In this document: one piece after another, positions 32,427 through 41,072 of the stretch
Layout: each line of letters starts with the position of its first letter
Position numbering within the stretch: position 1 is the first letter of the stretch
Source: SZUA-318 sp964412015
GTDB taxonomy: Bacteria; Gemmatimonadota; Gemmatimonadetes; Longimicrobiales; Gaopeijiaceae
Direction: 5' to 3'
Length of the DNA: 64,000 bases
Assembly (NCBI GenBank): GCA_964412015.1
Contig: CAYPMO010000001.1
Coordinates: 124,001 to 188,000, forward strand
Notes under the pieces: generated by a model
What the model saw: the letters and a program-made list of their open reading frames with translations, nothing else
Told to the model about the DNA's origin: nothing
Databases searched by the model: none
Position numbers and translations under genes: made by a program

Positions 32427-33428
32427 TCAGTCTTCCGCGTCCTCCGCCAGGAAGGCCTCGGCGAGCTCGACGAAGGGGGTCGCCCCCAGGTAGACGGGAG
32501 TCCTCTGGTGGAGGGCCTCCGGCACGACGTCCAGGAGGCGCCTCCGTCCGTCGCTCCCCCGACCCCCGGCCTGCTCCACGATGAAGGCCATGGGGGCGGC
32601 CTCGTAGAGGAGACGGAGCTTGCCTTCGGGGTTTTCGCGGTCTGCGGGGTACATGAAGAGGCCTCCCTGCAGCAGCGTCCGGTGGACGTCCGCCACCAAC
32701 GATCCGATGTAGCGGGACCGGAACCCCCCCTCGCGCTTCAGGTGGCTGACCAGCCGCTGCTGGCCCCGGCACCAGCGATCGTAGTAGGCCTCGTTGATCG
32801 AGTAGACTTTCGTCGGGGGGTCGGGGATCCGCAGGTCGGGATGGCTCAGGAGGAACTCCCCGATGGAGGGGTCCAGGGTGAAGCCGTGGACCCCCGCGCC
32901 GGTCGTATAGACCATCATCGTCGACGAGCCGTAGAGCACGTAGCCCGCGGCGAGCTGCCGGAAGCCCGGTTGCAGGCAGTCGGCGAGCTTCCCTCGCTCA
33001 CCTCGGGTGATCTTGCGGTGGATCGAGAAGATCGTGCCGATGGAGACGTTGACGTCGATGTTCGAGGAGCCGTCCAGCGGATCGTACAGGACGACGTAGT
33101 CGCCCGCCGGGAACCGGGAGGGGATGGGGATGGGATCCTCGTTCTCCTCCGACGCGAGAACCGCGATGTGGCCGGTGTGGTCGAGCGCCCGGAACAGCAC
33201 CTCGTTCGCGTAGACGTCGAGCTTCTGTACCTCCTCCCCGTGGACGTTCTCTTCCCCCGTGCGGCCCAGGATGTCCACGAGGCCCGCCATGTTCACCTCG
33301 CGCGAGATCATCTTGGCGGCCAGCGCGATGTCGTGGAGGATGCTCGTGAACGCGCCGGTGGCCTGGGGGAACGCCCGTTCCTGATCGATGAGGAACCGGG
33401 ATATCGTGACGATGCTGAGGTGGGGCAT
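32427..33428 (-). CDS. fbp: Fructose-1,6-bisphosphatase class I
   Basis: A 333-residue gluconeogenic phosphatase. The metal-binding blocks are ASEENEDPI (Glu ligands) and YDPLDGSSNIDVN, and the C-terminal region has the substrate-binding YIGSLVADVHR and LYEAAPMAFIVEQAGG. Length is normal for class I. It follows comEC on the same strand but has its own promoter overlapping the comEC stop. No clear ribosome binding site precedes the ATG. Confidence 0.95.
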   Translation of the reverse strand: MPHLSIVTISRFLIDQERAFPQATGAFTSILHDIALAAKMISREVNMAGLVDILGRTGEENVHGEEVQKLDVYANEVLFRALDHTGHIAVLASEENEDPIPIPSRFPAGDYVVLYDPLDGSSNIDVNVSIGTIFSIHRKITRGERGKLADCLQPGFRQLAAGYVLYGSSTMMVYTTGAGVHGFTLDPSIGEFLLSHPDLRIPDPPTKVYSINEAYYDRWCRGQQRLVSHLKREGGFRSRYIGSLVADVHRTLLQGGLFMYPADRENPEGKLRLLYEAAPMAFIVEQAGGRGSDGRRRLLDVVPEALHQRTPVYLGATPFVELAEAFLAEDAED

Positions 33429-33466
33429 GGAGCGCGATGGATGGGCGGAGCCGGGGGAACCGCAGC

Positions 33467-33495
33467 AGGTTAGACCTCTCGCAGGGCCCGGTCAA
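33467..33495 (-). promoter_or_regulatory. fbp promoter
   Basis: On the minus strand TTGACC (33495-33490) and TAACCT (33472-33467) are exactly 17 bases apart. The -35 overlaps the comEC stop region. The predicted start near 33460 leaves a leader of about 30 bases. Confidence 0.6.
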
Positions 33496-35519
33496 CGGCG
33501 CGAGCGACCCCAGGCGCGGACGGTGTAGGAGCCGTCGGTCCGGCCGAGGACGCTCAGCGTCCCCTCGACGTCGGTGCGCCGGACATCGGCCTGGAAGGCC
33601 CTGAGGCGGGCGATCACGGCGGGGGCCGGGTGCCCGTACCGGTTGCGGCGTCCCACGGACAGGAGGGCCACCTGCGGATGCGTGGCGGCCATCAGCGCCG
33701 GGTCGGTGGACGTGATACTTCCGTGGTGGCTGACCTTCAGGACCTCCAGGGAGGGACTCACCTCGGGCAGCACCGCGCGCTCGACGGCCATGGGGGCGTC
33801 CCCCGTGAGCAGGGCGTCGAAATCCCCGAAGGCCACGGCGAGGACGACCGACGCGTCGTTGGACTCGGTGTCCGCAGGCCCGTCCCGGAGTCGCTCGCGC
33901 GGCGGATGGAGCACGCGGACTTCGACCCCGTCCCACGCTCGCCGGTCCCCGGCTCGGGCCCGCCTCCACGGGATCCGCCGTCGCCCCGCCTCCTCGAGCA
34001 GCGCCACGTAGGCCTCCTTCCCCATCGGCTCGGCAGGATCGAGGATCTCCGCGACCTCGAACGACGCCAGCACGGCACCGGCGCCGCCGATGTGATCCAG
34101 GTCCGGATGCGTGAGCACGAGGGCCTCGATTCGCCGCACGCCCGCGCGGCGCAGCGCGCGCACCACGGGGGCGGCGCCGGGGTCGCCCTCCCACGGAGGT
34201 CCCGCGTCCACGAGGAGCCAGCGACGCGCGGGCGTGCGCAACGCGATCGCGTCCCCCTGCCCCACGTCGACGACCAGGATCTCGGCGGTCCCCCGGGTCT
34301 GGAGCGCGAGGAGGGCCGGCCAGGCCAGGATGGCCCCCAACGCCCCAGCCGCCAGCACCGCACGGCGCGCCCTCCCCCGCGTGGCGCCGGTGAATGCCGT
34401 GGCGACCAGCGTACCCGCGATTCCGGCGGTGACCCATCCCCGTGGGACCCAGACGCTGGCCCACGCGGGGGCCGCCGCGCCGTGGGCCACCCCTCCCAGC
34501 GCCTCGAGCGCGAGTCCGACGCCGCCGGCCACGAAGCGCCCCGCCGCCGGGTGCAACGCGTCGGCGAGGAGCGAGAGCAGCGTTCCGGGGAGCGCCACCA
34601 CCACGAGCGGCGAGGCGGCGAGCGTGGCAGGGATCCCCACGAGTGAGACGCGCTCGAAATGCCACGCGACGATCGGCGTCGTGGCCAGGGTCGCGGCGGC
34701 GCCGGCCGCCACGGCCGAGGCGACTCCCTCCGGAGCCCAACGCGGCAGGAGCCGCACGAGCGCCGCGCGCAGCGGAGGGCCCCACCCCACCAGCCCCGCG
34801 GCGCCGGCGAACGAAAGCTGGAAGCCCGGCGACGCCAGTCTGTCCGGATCGAGCGCGACCAGCACGAGCAGCGCCGCCCCCAGGGCACCCCAGCGCGCGG
34901 GGGGCCGGCCGCGCGCGCGCGACGCCGCGACCGCGCTGAGGATGAGGGCGGCGCGCGCCGCCGCGTCGGGGAACCCGAGGATGGCCACATAGGCCCACGC
35001 GCCCAGCGCAGCGCCCAGCGCCGCGCGCCTTCTGGCCACGCCGAGGACCCGGAAGACGGAAAGGACCAGCCCCGCGACCACGCCCACGTGGAATCCGGAG
35101 ATGGCCAGCAGGTGCGCGGTGCCGCTCCGCACGAAGTCCTCGCGGAGCCGAGGGTCCGTCCCCTCGGTGCGAGCGAGCGCCAACGCCCCGACGAGCGGCG
35201 CCTGGGGGCCGTAAAGGGTGTCGAGGCGCGATGCGAGCCGATCCCTCCAGGTGGTGGTCCACGTCCAGCGGGCGGCCGTCCCCTCGTCGGGGCGCCGAGC
35301 CGAGGCGGCGCCGGCGCCGGCGAGCAGGGCAACGCACAGGGCGACCCGCACGGTGCGCCCGCGCGATGCTCCGATGGGCGCGAGCGCAGCCACCGCGGCG
35401 AAGAGCGCGGACAGGGAGAAGCGCCCGGGAAGGAGGGCGAGGGCGGCGCCGCCGGAGAACACCAGCGCGAGGCGGGCCACCGGGGGCAGAGCGCCGCTCA
35501 GAGCGTGCGGCTCTCCCAC
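33492..35519 (-). CDS. comEC: ComEC/Rec2-family DNA uptake channel protein, short N-terminus
   Basis: A 675-residue membrane protein. The competence membrane domain (about 130-400) opens with HLLAISGFHVGVV, a conserved ComEC block. The C-terminal metallo-beta-lactamase-like domain (about 425-670) has VVDVGQGDAI, THPDLDHIGG and SHHGS, so the nuclease-like site is intact. In most homologues a DUF4131 segment with an OB-fold of about 100 residues lies between the first helices and the competence domain; here only about 50 residues (75-125) separate them. The role in natural transformation is inferred; no other competence gene is in the window. It starts 16 bases after lapA. Confidence 0.88.
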   Translation of the reverse strand: MGEPHALSGALPPVARLALVFSGGAALALLPGRFSLSALFAAVAALAPIGASRGRTVRVALCVALLAGAGAASARRPDEGTAARWTWTTTWRDRLASRLDTLYGPQAPLVGALALARTEGTDPRLREDFVRSGTAHLLAISGFHVGVVAGLVLSVFRVLGVARRRAALGAALGAWAYVAILGFPDAAARAALILSAVAASRARGRPPARWGALGAALLVLVALDPDRLASPGFQLSFAGAAGLVGWGPPLRAALVRLLPRWAPEGVASAVAAGAAATLATTPIVAWHFERVSLVGIPATLAASPLVVVALPGTLLSLLADALHPAAGRFVAGGVGLALEALGGVAHGAAAPAWASVWVPRGWVTAGIAGTLVATAFTGATRGRARRAVLAAGALGAILAWPALLALQTRGTAEILVVDVGQGDAIALRTPARRWLLVDAGPPWEGDPGAAPVVRALRRAGVRRIEALVLTHPDLDHIGGAGAVLASFEVAEILDPAEPMGKEAYVALLEEAGRRRIPWRRARAGDRRAWDGVEVRVLHPPRERLRDGPADTESNDASVVLAVAFGDFDALLTGDAPMAVERAVLPEVSPSLEVLKVSHHGSITSTDPALMAATHPQVALLSVGRRNRYGHPAPAVIARLRAFQADVRRTDVEGTLSVLGRTDGSYTVRAWGRSRR

Positions 35520-35535
35520 CCCGGCGCGCCGGGGA

Positions 35536-35850
35536 TCACGAGGGTGGCGGTCCTCCTTCGAAGAGGTCCTGCTGGCTCTGGTCCACGAACCGTCCCTGGT
35601 CCTGCAGACCCTCCTGGGCGAGGCGATCGCGCAGGATGCGCCGGACCTTGAGGTCGGAGTGGATCCCGGCCACGAGCATGATCAACATGCCGACCAGGAG
35701 GCCCCCGAACGTCACGAGCGTGAGGGGGACTCCGTACCACGTCGCGAAGCCCAGCCGGAGCGTGACGCGCTGGTTCCCGTTGAGCGCCGCGAAGCCGACG
35801 GCGATCGAAATGACGAGCAGAATACCGGCAGCTCCGATCAGGCGCCTCAT
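35536..35850 (-). CDS. LapA-domain (DUF1049) small membrane protein
   Basis: A 104-residue protein with two transmembrane helices (about 4-22 and 40-62). Between them NGNQRVTLRLGF, and after them a short amphipathic stretch, match the LapA/DUF1049 pattern. In E. coli LapA works with LapB in control of lipopolysaccharide synthesis; a similar role here is a guess. The ATG overlaps the miaB stop (35847-35850). Confidence 0.75.
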   Translation of the reverse strand: MRRLIGAAGILLVISIAVGFAALNGNQRVTLRLGFATWYGVPLTLVTFGGLLVGMLIMLVAGIHSDLKVRRILRDRLAQEGLQDQGRFVDQSQQDLFEGGPPPS

Positions 35851-37235
35851 GATCCCTCCACGAGGGCGGGCTCGGCGATCTCCGAGCCATGGAACGTCGC
35901 TCCCGAGGTCCGATCGAGGGACACGAGCCGGTACCTCCCCAGCAGCCCGGGCTCGCCCGCGAACGCCACCACCTTGGCGCGACGGGTGCGTCCGAGCACC
36001 TGCCCCTCGCCCCGGGCCCGCTTCTCCACGAGAACCTCGACGGTGCGCCCGACCTCGGCACGATTGATCTCCGCCTGGATCCCGCGCGCCACCTCGATGA
36101 GGGCCTCGAGCCGTGCCTGCGCCTCCTCCGGAGGCACGGCGTCCTCCGCGGGAAGACGCGCGGCCGGAGTACCCTCCCGCGGCGAGTACTTGTACGTGTA
36201 CGCGTCGTCGAACCGGACCTCGCGCATCAGGTCCAGGGTCTCCTCGAACTCCTCCTCGGTCTCCCCCGGGAAGGCCACGATGATGTCGGTGGTGAGTGCG
36301 ACGTCGGGGATCGCGCTCCGCACGAGCTCGACCTTCCGTCGGAAGCTCTCGACCGTGTAGCGCCGAAGCATGCGCTTCAGCGTCCGGTTCGATCCCGACT
36401 GCGCGGGAAGGTGCAGCATCTCACAGATCGCCGGCTCGGAGGCCATGACTTCCACGAGCTCGGGGGTCACGTCGTTGGGATGGGGCGAGGTGAACCACAC
36501 GCGGCGGATGCCGTCGACCCGTGCGACCGCGCGGAGGAGGCGCGGAAAGGACCAGTCCTCCCATGCATAGGAATTCACGGTCTGCCCGAGGAGCGTCACG
36601 TCGCTCACGCCTCCCTCGGCCAGGGCACGCACCTCGGAGAGGATCTTCGGCGCGCTCCGGTTCTTTTCGGGCCCCCTCACGTACGGGACGATGCAGAACG
36701 TGCACCGGTGGTCGCATCCCCTCTGGATCGGCACCCAGGCCGAGGCTCCCTCCTTCCGGCGTTGCTCGAGCCCCTCGTAGTTCTCGCCGAGGTTGAGGTC
36801 GAGCACGGCGAGACGGCGCGATCGGCCACGTGGGGGGCCGGCGAGTCCGGCTGCCGCGGTCGGCACGCCGAGCTTCTCCAGCGCCTCCGGAAGCGAGCGG
36901 TACCCGTCGGGGCCCATCACCAGATCCACTTGGCCGGCCTGGCGCAGGAGCGTCTCGCCCATGCGCTGGGCCATGCATCCCGTGACCCCGATGATCAAGC
37001 CCGGTCGCGCACGCTTGAGCGCGCCGAGCTGCCCAATGCGCCCCAGGACGCGTCGCTCGGCGTGCTCCCGGACCGCGCACGTGTTCACGAGCACGACGTC
37101 GGCTTCCTCCGGCGCCGCCACGATCTCGTAACCCCGGGCCGCGAGGATGCCCTCCATGAGCTCCCCGTCGGAGATGTTCATCTGGCAGCCGTACGTCTCC
37201 ACGTACGCGCGCGGCGGGCGAGGGACCGTGCTCAT
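35847..37235 (-). CDS. miaB: tRNA-2-methylthio-N6-dimethylallyladenosine synthase MiaB
   Basis: A 462-residue radical SAM methylthiotransferase acting on A37 of tRNAs. The N-terminal domain has three cluster cysteines (Cys17 in TYGCQMN, Cys53, Cys87). The radical SAM cluster is Cys174, Cys178, Cys181 (CDHRCTFC). A C-terminal TRAM domain follows. The first block TYGCQMN is the MiaB form and separates it from MtaB encoded just upstream. The ATG at 37235 lies four bases after the mtaB stop. Confidence 0.95.
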   Translation of the reverse strand: MSTVPRPPRAYVETYGCQMNISDGELMEGILAARGYEIVAAPEEADVVLVNTCAVREHAERRVLGRIGQLGALKRARPGLIIGVTGCMAQRMGETLLRQAGQVDLVMGPDGYRSLPEALEKLGVPTAAAGLAGPPRGRSRRLAVLDLNLGENYEGLEQRRKEGASAWVPIQRGCDHRCTFCIVPYVRGPEKNRSAPKILSEVRALAEGGVSDVTLLGQTVNSYAWEDWSFPRLLRAVARVDGIRRVWFTSPHPNDVTPELVEVMASEPAICEMLHLPAQSGSNRTLKRMLRRYTVESFRRKVELVRSAIPDVALTTDIIVAFPGETEEEFEETLDLMREVRFDDAYTYKYSPREGTPAARLPAEDAVPPEEAQARLEALIEVARGIQAEINRAEVGRTVEVLVEKRARGEGQVLGRTRRAKVVAFAGEPGLLGRYRLVSLDRTSGATFHGSEIAEPALVEGS

Positions 37236-37239
37236 ACCG

Positions 37240-38538
37240 TCAATTGGAGGGTGACTGTGGGGGCCATGCAATATACAGATGCTCCCCCCGGGCTCGAAGC
37301 ACGCCGCCGAGAAGCCCGCCGGAGTCCTGCGGAGGCACCGGAACCTCCACCCGCAGATAGTCGCCGGTGAGGGCGGTTCCCCGCTTCCCCTCCAGCACGA
37401 CCTGCGCGCTCCCGCCCACGCGGCGGCGCCGGTAGGAACGTCCCTTCTCCTCGGCGAGCATCCGAAGCTCACGGTTTCGCTCCCCCGCCACACGCTGCGG
37501 CACGACGTCAGGGAGCTCGGCCGCCGGAGTCCCCTCCCGGGGGGAGAACGGAAAGACGTGCAGATACGTGAACGGCAGCTCTTCGACGAGGGACCGGGTC
37601 TCGGCCGCGCGCTCTTCGGTCTCACCCGGGAACCCCGTGATGATATCGGCTCCCAGGCCGATCTCGCCCACGCGCTCCACGATCTCCCAGGTGCGGCGCC
37701 GATACTGCTCGCGCGTGTACCAACGCCGCATGCCGCGCAGGATCGCGTCCGAGCCGCTCTGGAGCGGCATGTGCAGATGGGGCGCCAGCCGGCCCCCCGA
37801 CGTCTCGAGGAGCCGGACCAGATCCGCGTCCACCTCCGTCGCCTCGATGCTGCCGAGCCGGAAGCGCACGCCGCTCACGCGGTCGAGGAGGTGCGCGACC
37901 AGCCGGGCCAGGGTCCACGACGAAGGCAGGTCACGCCCGTATTGGCCGATGTGGACCCCCGTGATGACCAACTCGGGGTGGACGCGCGCGAGCGCCTCGG
38001 CCTCGCGGATCACGTCCTCGGGCGGGCGCGATCGTGAGGGACCGCGCGCGAGCCGCGTGGCACAGAACGAGCACTTCCGATCGCAGCCGTCCTGGACCTT
38101 CAGCCAACCCCGGGATGCGCCGGCGCGCCGGAGCAGGATCTCGCCGCCCACGGGCTCCACGTGAAGGCGATCCAACGTGGCACGGAGACCCAGCGGGACC
38201 GGCAGGTCGGCGCCGAGCGCTCCGGCCACGGCGAGGGGGTCGTGCCCCTCGACGACCGCCGAGACCTCTCCCATGCTTCGGTATTCCCCGGCCCGGAGGA
38301 CCGCCGAGCACCCCGCCACGACCACCCGGATGCCCGGACTCTCACGCGCCACCCGGCGCACGAAACGCCGGGCCTCCGCGTCCGCGTGGTTCGTCACCGT
38401 GCACGTGTTGACCACGCACGCGTCCGCCTCGTGCCACGACGACGCTACCTGGGCGCCATGCGCCTCCACCTCCTGGCGCATGCGCTCGGTGTCGTACTGG
38501 TTGGCCTTGCACCCGAACGTATGGAAGTAGACCCGCAC
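37240..38538 (-). CDS. mtaB: tRNA t6A37 methylthiotransferase MtaB
   Basis: A 432-residue radical SAM methylthiotransferase that converts t6A37 to ms2t6A37. N-terminal cysteines are Cys10 in TFGCKANQYDTE (the MtaB form), Cys46 and Cys77; the radical SAM cluster is Cys152, Cys156, Cys159 (CDRKCSFC). The start is GTG at 38538, eight bases after the upstream stop; the frame is open further but the extra residues are not family-like. It lies directly before miaB, so both A37 methylthiolation enzymes share one transcript. Confidence 0.92.
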   Translation of the reverse strand: MRVYFHTFGCKANQYDTERMRQEVEAHGAQVASSWHEADACVVNTCTVTNHADAEARRFVRRVARESPGIRVVVAGCSAVLRAGEYRSMGEVSAVVEGHDPLAVAGALGADLPVPLGLRATLDRLHVEPVGGEILLRRAGASRGWLKVQDGCDRKCSFCATRLARGPSRSRPPEDVIREAEALARVHPELVITGVHIGQYGRDLPSSWTLARLVAHLLDRVSGVRFRLGSIEATEVDADLVRLLETSGGRLAPHLHMPLQSGSDAILRGMRRWYTREQYRRRTWEIVERVGEIGLGADIITGFPGETEERAAETRSLVEELPFTYLHVFPFSPREGTPAAELPDVVPQRVAGERNRELRMLAEEKGRSYRRRRVGGSAQVVLEGKRGTALTGDYLRVEVPVPPQDSGGLLGGVLRARGEHLYIAWPPQSPSN

Positions 38539-38545
38539 GGGCGCT

Positions 38546-39721
38546 TCAGAAGCCGGCGACGCGGACGGTGAGGGTAGCTCGCCAGAAGCGCTCGGACAGC
38601 ACCGCATCGGAGCGATCGCCGCGCTCGAGGGCCACATCCACGGCGGCGCGCACCAGATCCCCGGCCTGACTCAGGTTCAGGCCGAGACCGGCGGCCCAGA
38701 CCTTCTCCGAAGGCGTTCCGCTTCCCAGCGCGAACGGGAGCTCGGTCCTGCGATATCCCGCGCGCAGCGGAGCGGAGCGGCCGAGCAGCCGGGCCCGCGT
38801 GAGCTCGAGGCCGAACCCGTACGACGTGGTGGGACCCGCCGACGTACCGTCCATGAAACCACCGTCCAGCGATGACCAGTCCGCACGCGTGAGCCCCGCC
38901 GTCAGAGCCAGGCCCGGCGCGACGACCGCGGAGGCGCCGAGGCGCACCTGGAGCGGGACGTCGTAGGAACGCGACGCGCCTTCCGTGTCGTCGGACGCCG
39001 CGGCGTCCAACGCGGAGGACCACGTCACGCTGCCCGAGACGCGTCCGAGGTTCCCCAGATCGAGGGAGGCGCCCCCGGTCACCGAAGCGCCGGAGTAGCT
39101 CCAGAATCCCCCGTCCTGATAGTCGGACACGGACGTCGTATCCACGCCTCCGATGAAGCTACGAGTGAGCCTGCGCGTGATCGAGCCGCCGTAGCGCGCC
39201 GCGGAGACGCCCACGGCCACGCTGCGCCCGAGGCGCCGGGCCACACCGAGGCGTAGCTGCGATACGCCCCCCCGCGAGACGAAATGGTCCTCCACCTCCA
39301 CCGGGTCGCCCCCGAGCGAGAACGTCGAGGAGGAGGTGGACTCGTACCGCTGATCGAGAAACGAGTCCATGCCCAGCGTCACCACGAGGGAGTGGACCGT
39401 CGGATACGCGATCCCCAGCATGGGGAACCGCGTGCCCTGGAAGGTCCCGGATTCCGTCATGTCGCTCCGCTCGAAATCCACCCAGGACGACTGTGCGGTG
39501 AGGCTGCCCGACGGGAGCAGATAGTCGGCGGCGGCCGCGGGGTCCGAGCCCAGCAGGAACGTCCCCGGGAGGCCGACCCCCACGCCCCCGAGCGCCCGCG
39601 TGCGCGCGTCGAGGGGATCGGAGGGCATGCCGAGGCCCGCGGCGTTGAACAGCGACTGGCCTGCGGCCGGGGCGTGCAGGGTGGCGACGAGGGCCACAAG
39701 AAGCGCGATTCGGCGGATCAT
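38546..39721 (-). CDS. Predicted outer-membrane beta-barrel protein (function unknown)
   Basis: A 391-residue protein with a signal peptide (about 1-22, ending HAPAAGQ). The rest is made of alternating short strands rich in Gly, Ser, Thr and aromatic residues, and ends in a C-terminal Phe (LTVRVAGF), the usual outer-membrane insertion signal. The opening NAAGLGMPSDPLDARTRALGG resembles PorV/FadL-like barrels, but I cannot name a family. Its ATG overlaps the stop of the lipoprotein gene by four bases, so the two are made together and may act together at the cell surface. Confidence 0.7.
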   Translation of the reverse strand: MIRRIALLVALVATLHAPAAGQSLFNAAGLGMPSDPLDARTRALGGVGVGLPGTFLLGSDPAAAADYLLPSGSLTAQSSWVDFERSDMTESGTFQGTRFPMLGIAYPTVHSLVVTLGMDSFLDQRYESTSSSTFSLGGDPVEVEDHFVSRGGVSQLRLGVARRLGRSVAVGVSAARYGGSITRRLTRSFIGGVDTTSVSDYQDGGFWSYSGASVTGGASLDLGNLGRVSGSVTWSSALDAAASDDTEGASRSYDVPLQVRLGASAVVAPGLALTAGLTRADWSSLDGGFMDGTSAGPTTSYGFGLELTRARLLGRSAPLRAGYRRTELPFALGSGTPSEKVWAAGLGLNLSQAGDLVRAAVDVALERGDRSDAVLSERFWRATLTVRVAGF

Positions 39722-41028
39722 GGCAGCTCGACCGAGCCCCCGGCGGTGACGACCAGCTTCAGCATCGGAGCGTCCGGCGTTCCCGGTCCGAAGAAGGAGA
39801 GGAACGTAAACGATTGCGGCTCGAACATCGAGAGCAGGGCGAGGCTCCCGGGCGGAGGGTAGCCGCTCACGGAGTCCCCCTGCAGCACGCTCCTCACGTA
39901 ACCGGTGATCGGGATCTCCACCTCGGTGCCCTCGGCCGTCGAGAACAGCTCCGGGGCGACGCGCTTGCCGTATGGCGAGACCAGCGAGCTCCCCAGCGGC
40001 GACTTGGGCATGCGGGCGCGGTCGTAGACGACGCGTACATCCACATCGAGGCTGTCGGACGGCTGGAACGCCGACGGCGTGCGCCGGCTCGTGAGGACGA
40101 TCGCCGCATAGTTGACGCGCGCGGGGGTGAGCTTCAGCGGGCACGCCAACGACGCGCACAGGGACGGAGGGCCGGTGAGGAGGTCCGGGATCTCGATATC
40201 CAGCGCCGTGCGCCAGGCCGGCGCGCCTCCGACACGGATCTCGTCCTGCGGGGCGTCCGGCTCCGGAGTGAAGAGGAACGTCAGGTCCTCCTGGCTCCCG
40301 GTGATATCGACCAGCGTGTCGGGACGCACCGACGGCCGGACCGTCGCGCGCAGGACGACCTCCGTCAGATCCAGGCGCACGCCTTCGGTCAGGATTCCCA
40401 CGAGCGCGCCCTGGTTCACCACGGACGTGTCACGCCAGATCTCGACCTGGGCCGAATCGAGCGCGAACACCACGGTGTCGCCCGGCACCGCGGGGTCCCA
40501 CACCGCGGTGGTCACCTCCGCGACCGGCCCAGCGCCCGGCTCGGCCCACGCCACGGCGTCGCCGGTCGTGTCCACGGCCATCGTCCAGGACGCCGAGAAT
40601 CGGTCCCACCCCTGGCTTACGGCGCCGAGCTGCAGCGTCACCGGGCCGTCGGCGACGGCGCTCGCGGTATCCACCGTAGCGACCACACGTCCGCCGATGA
40701 GCGTGAGAGACCCATCGGTCGTGGACGTCCCCGTCGTGTCGGTCACGGTCACCGTCGTGGCGAGCTCGGCGAATCGCACCAACGTCCTGGCCTCGAGCAC
40801 ACCTCCGAACCCGTGCGCGACGAGCCCGACGCCGATGTCCGCCACCGCCCCGTATCCGCCGTACACCCGCAGATTCGACCCGAACTCCTCCCATGCCAGG
40901 TGGACCTCGGCGCTGGCCGGATGCGTGGGCTGGAGGTCCGGGTCCACGGAGGTGGGAGTGCTCTCCTCACAGGCCGTGCCGCCCAGGGCCGCGAGCCCCA
41001 AGACCATGACCATCATCGTGCGCTTCAC
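39718..41028 (-). CDS. Predicted lipoprotein of unknown function
   Basis: A 436-residue protein. The signal peptide ends in LGGTAC with Cys20 as the likely lipidation site, followed by EE and a Thr/Ser/Pro-rich stretch. The remainder is predicted beta-rich, with a middle VTVTDTTGTSTTDGSL region and a C-terminal part that includes a Cys pair (SLCASLAC) and VEIPITGYVRSVL. It recalls the beta-sandwich surface domains of DNRLRE type, but only loosely. The start is GTG with GGAG four bases upstream, 44 bases after alr. The four-base overlap with the barrel gene suggests a shared role. Confidence 0.65.
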   Translation of the reverse strand: MKRTMMVMVLGLAALGGTACEESTPTSVDPDLQPTHPASAEVHLAWEEFGSNLRVYGGYGAVADIGVGLVAHGFGGVLEARTLVRFAELATTVTVTDTTGTSTTDGSLTLIGGRVVATVDTASAVADGPVTLQLGAVSQGWDRFSASWTMAVDTTGDAVAWAEPGAGPVAEVTTAVWDPAVPGDTVVFALDSAQVEIWRDTSVVNQGALVGILTEGVRLDLTEVVLRATVRPSVRPDTLVDITGSQEDLTFLFTPEPDAPQDEIRVGGAPAWRTALDIEIPDLLTGPPSLCASLACPLKLTPARVNYAAIVLTSRRTPSAFQPSDSLDVDVRVVYDRARMPKSPLGSSLVSPYGKRVAPELFSTAEGTEVEIPITGYVRSVLQGDSVSGYPPPGSLALLSMFEPQSFTFLSFFGPGTPDAPMLKLVVTAGGSVELP

Positions 41029-41072
41029 GTAGCTCCCCACATCCTCGGCGTTATCCTCCCGGCCTCGCGTCC

